Positions 62,500 to 64,000 of a stretch of 64,000 nt of DNA are shown piece after piece. The translations under genes were made by a program, and so were the position numbers. The notes below the pieces were generated by a model. That model ran no database searches. It saw only the letters and a list, made by a program, of their open reading frames with translations, and had not been told where the DNA came from. This DNA comes from CAZEKB01 sp964512225 (lineage in GTDB: Bacteria > Myxococcota_A > UBA796 > UBA9615): the NCBI GenBank assembly GCA_964512225.1, contig CAZEKB010000004.1, forward strand, positions 62,001 through 126,000. The letters are read 5' to 3'. Position 1 is the first letter of the stretch. Each line of letters begins with the position of its first letter.

Positions 62500-64000
<1,501 letters not shown>

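Overview
The window is a very GC-rich bacterial segment (about 70% by eye) containing one 100-base run of N at 34698-34797. I infer an uncultured, flagellated member of the Myxococcota or a relative. The reasons are MopE-type CDGxDNDCD repeat proteins, a C-terminal tail resembling MYXO-CTERM, PilZ proteins of the myxobacterial style, lipoproteins with poly-aspartate linkers, and a nickel superoxide dismutase with its processing protease. Genes are tightly packed, with many 4-base GTGA or ATGA stop/start overlaps. The lineage call rests on protein style only.

Region 1 (1-16023) is mixed housekeeping and envelope genes: an SRPBCC protein, a fused PilN-PilP pilus protein, an ATP-dependent DNA ligase, a broken junction joining two truncated genes (the 3' half of a PilT-type ATPase and the 3' end of an unknown gene), an M20 peptidase lipoprotein, a zinc-less Fpg glycosylase, a protein with a degenerate kinase-like end, a DUF4476 protein, sodN-sodX, several secreted or lipoproteins (MopE/lamin-tail, FN3/propeller) and an MgtC/DUF4010 membrane protein.

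Region 2 (16024-18100) looks accessory. It holds a short remnant resembling an IS3-type OrfA, then an overlapping pair: a DUF6036/AbiEii-like nucleotidyltransferase, apparently frameshifted by one base, and a winged-helix protein with a Gly/Asp/aromatic tail. tRNA-Glu and tRNA-Lys follow. The pair resembles a type IV toxin-antitoxin or abortive-infection module and is the best candidate here for an undescribed system.

Region 3 (18228-35857) is mostly core functions on the minus strand: purA, a SerA-like dehydrogenase, a chaperone group (TPR protein, DnaK paralogue, J-domain/TPR protein), the coupled run dprA-smg-trmFO-xerC-hslV-hslU, a LysM protein with a clear terminator, and a three-gene envelope operon (MopE-like protein, OmpA protein, PilZ protein). 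The N gap lies inside the poly-Asp repeat of the MopE-like gene.

Region 4 (35961-60491) begins with a GGDEF cyclase carrying an I-site and an MTH1-like Nudix hydrolase. It is followed by a long minus-strand flagellar cluster, in transcription order: fliO-fliP fusion, fliQ, fliR, flhB, flhA, flhF, flhG, fliA, flgF, flgG, flgA, flgH, flgI, flgJ (with an M23 peptidase domain), flgM, flgN, flgK, flgL, fliC, fliD, fliS, a possible fliT, a PilZ protein and two envelope proteins. It supplies the export gate, placement and number control, sigma-28/FlgM switch, distal rod, P and L rings, hook-filament junction, filament, cap and their chaperones. Genes for the hook, motor, switch and proximal rod are not in the window.

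Region 5 (60616-64000) holds an outer-membrane-like protein, a GDPD lipoprotein, a PHA-system small protein and a hybrid histidine kinase that runs off the end.
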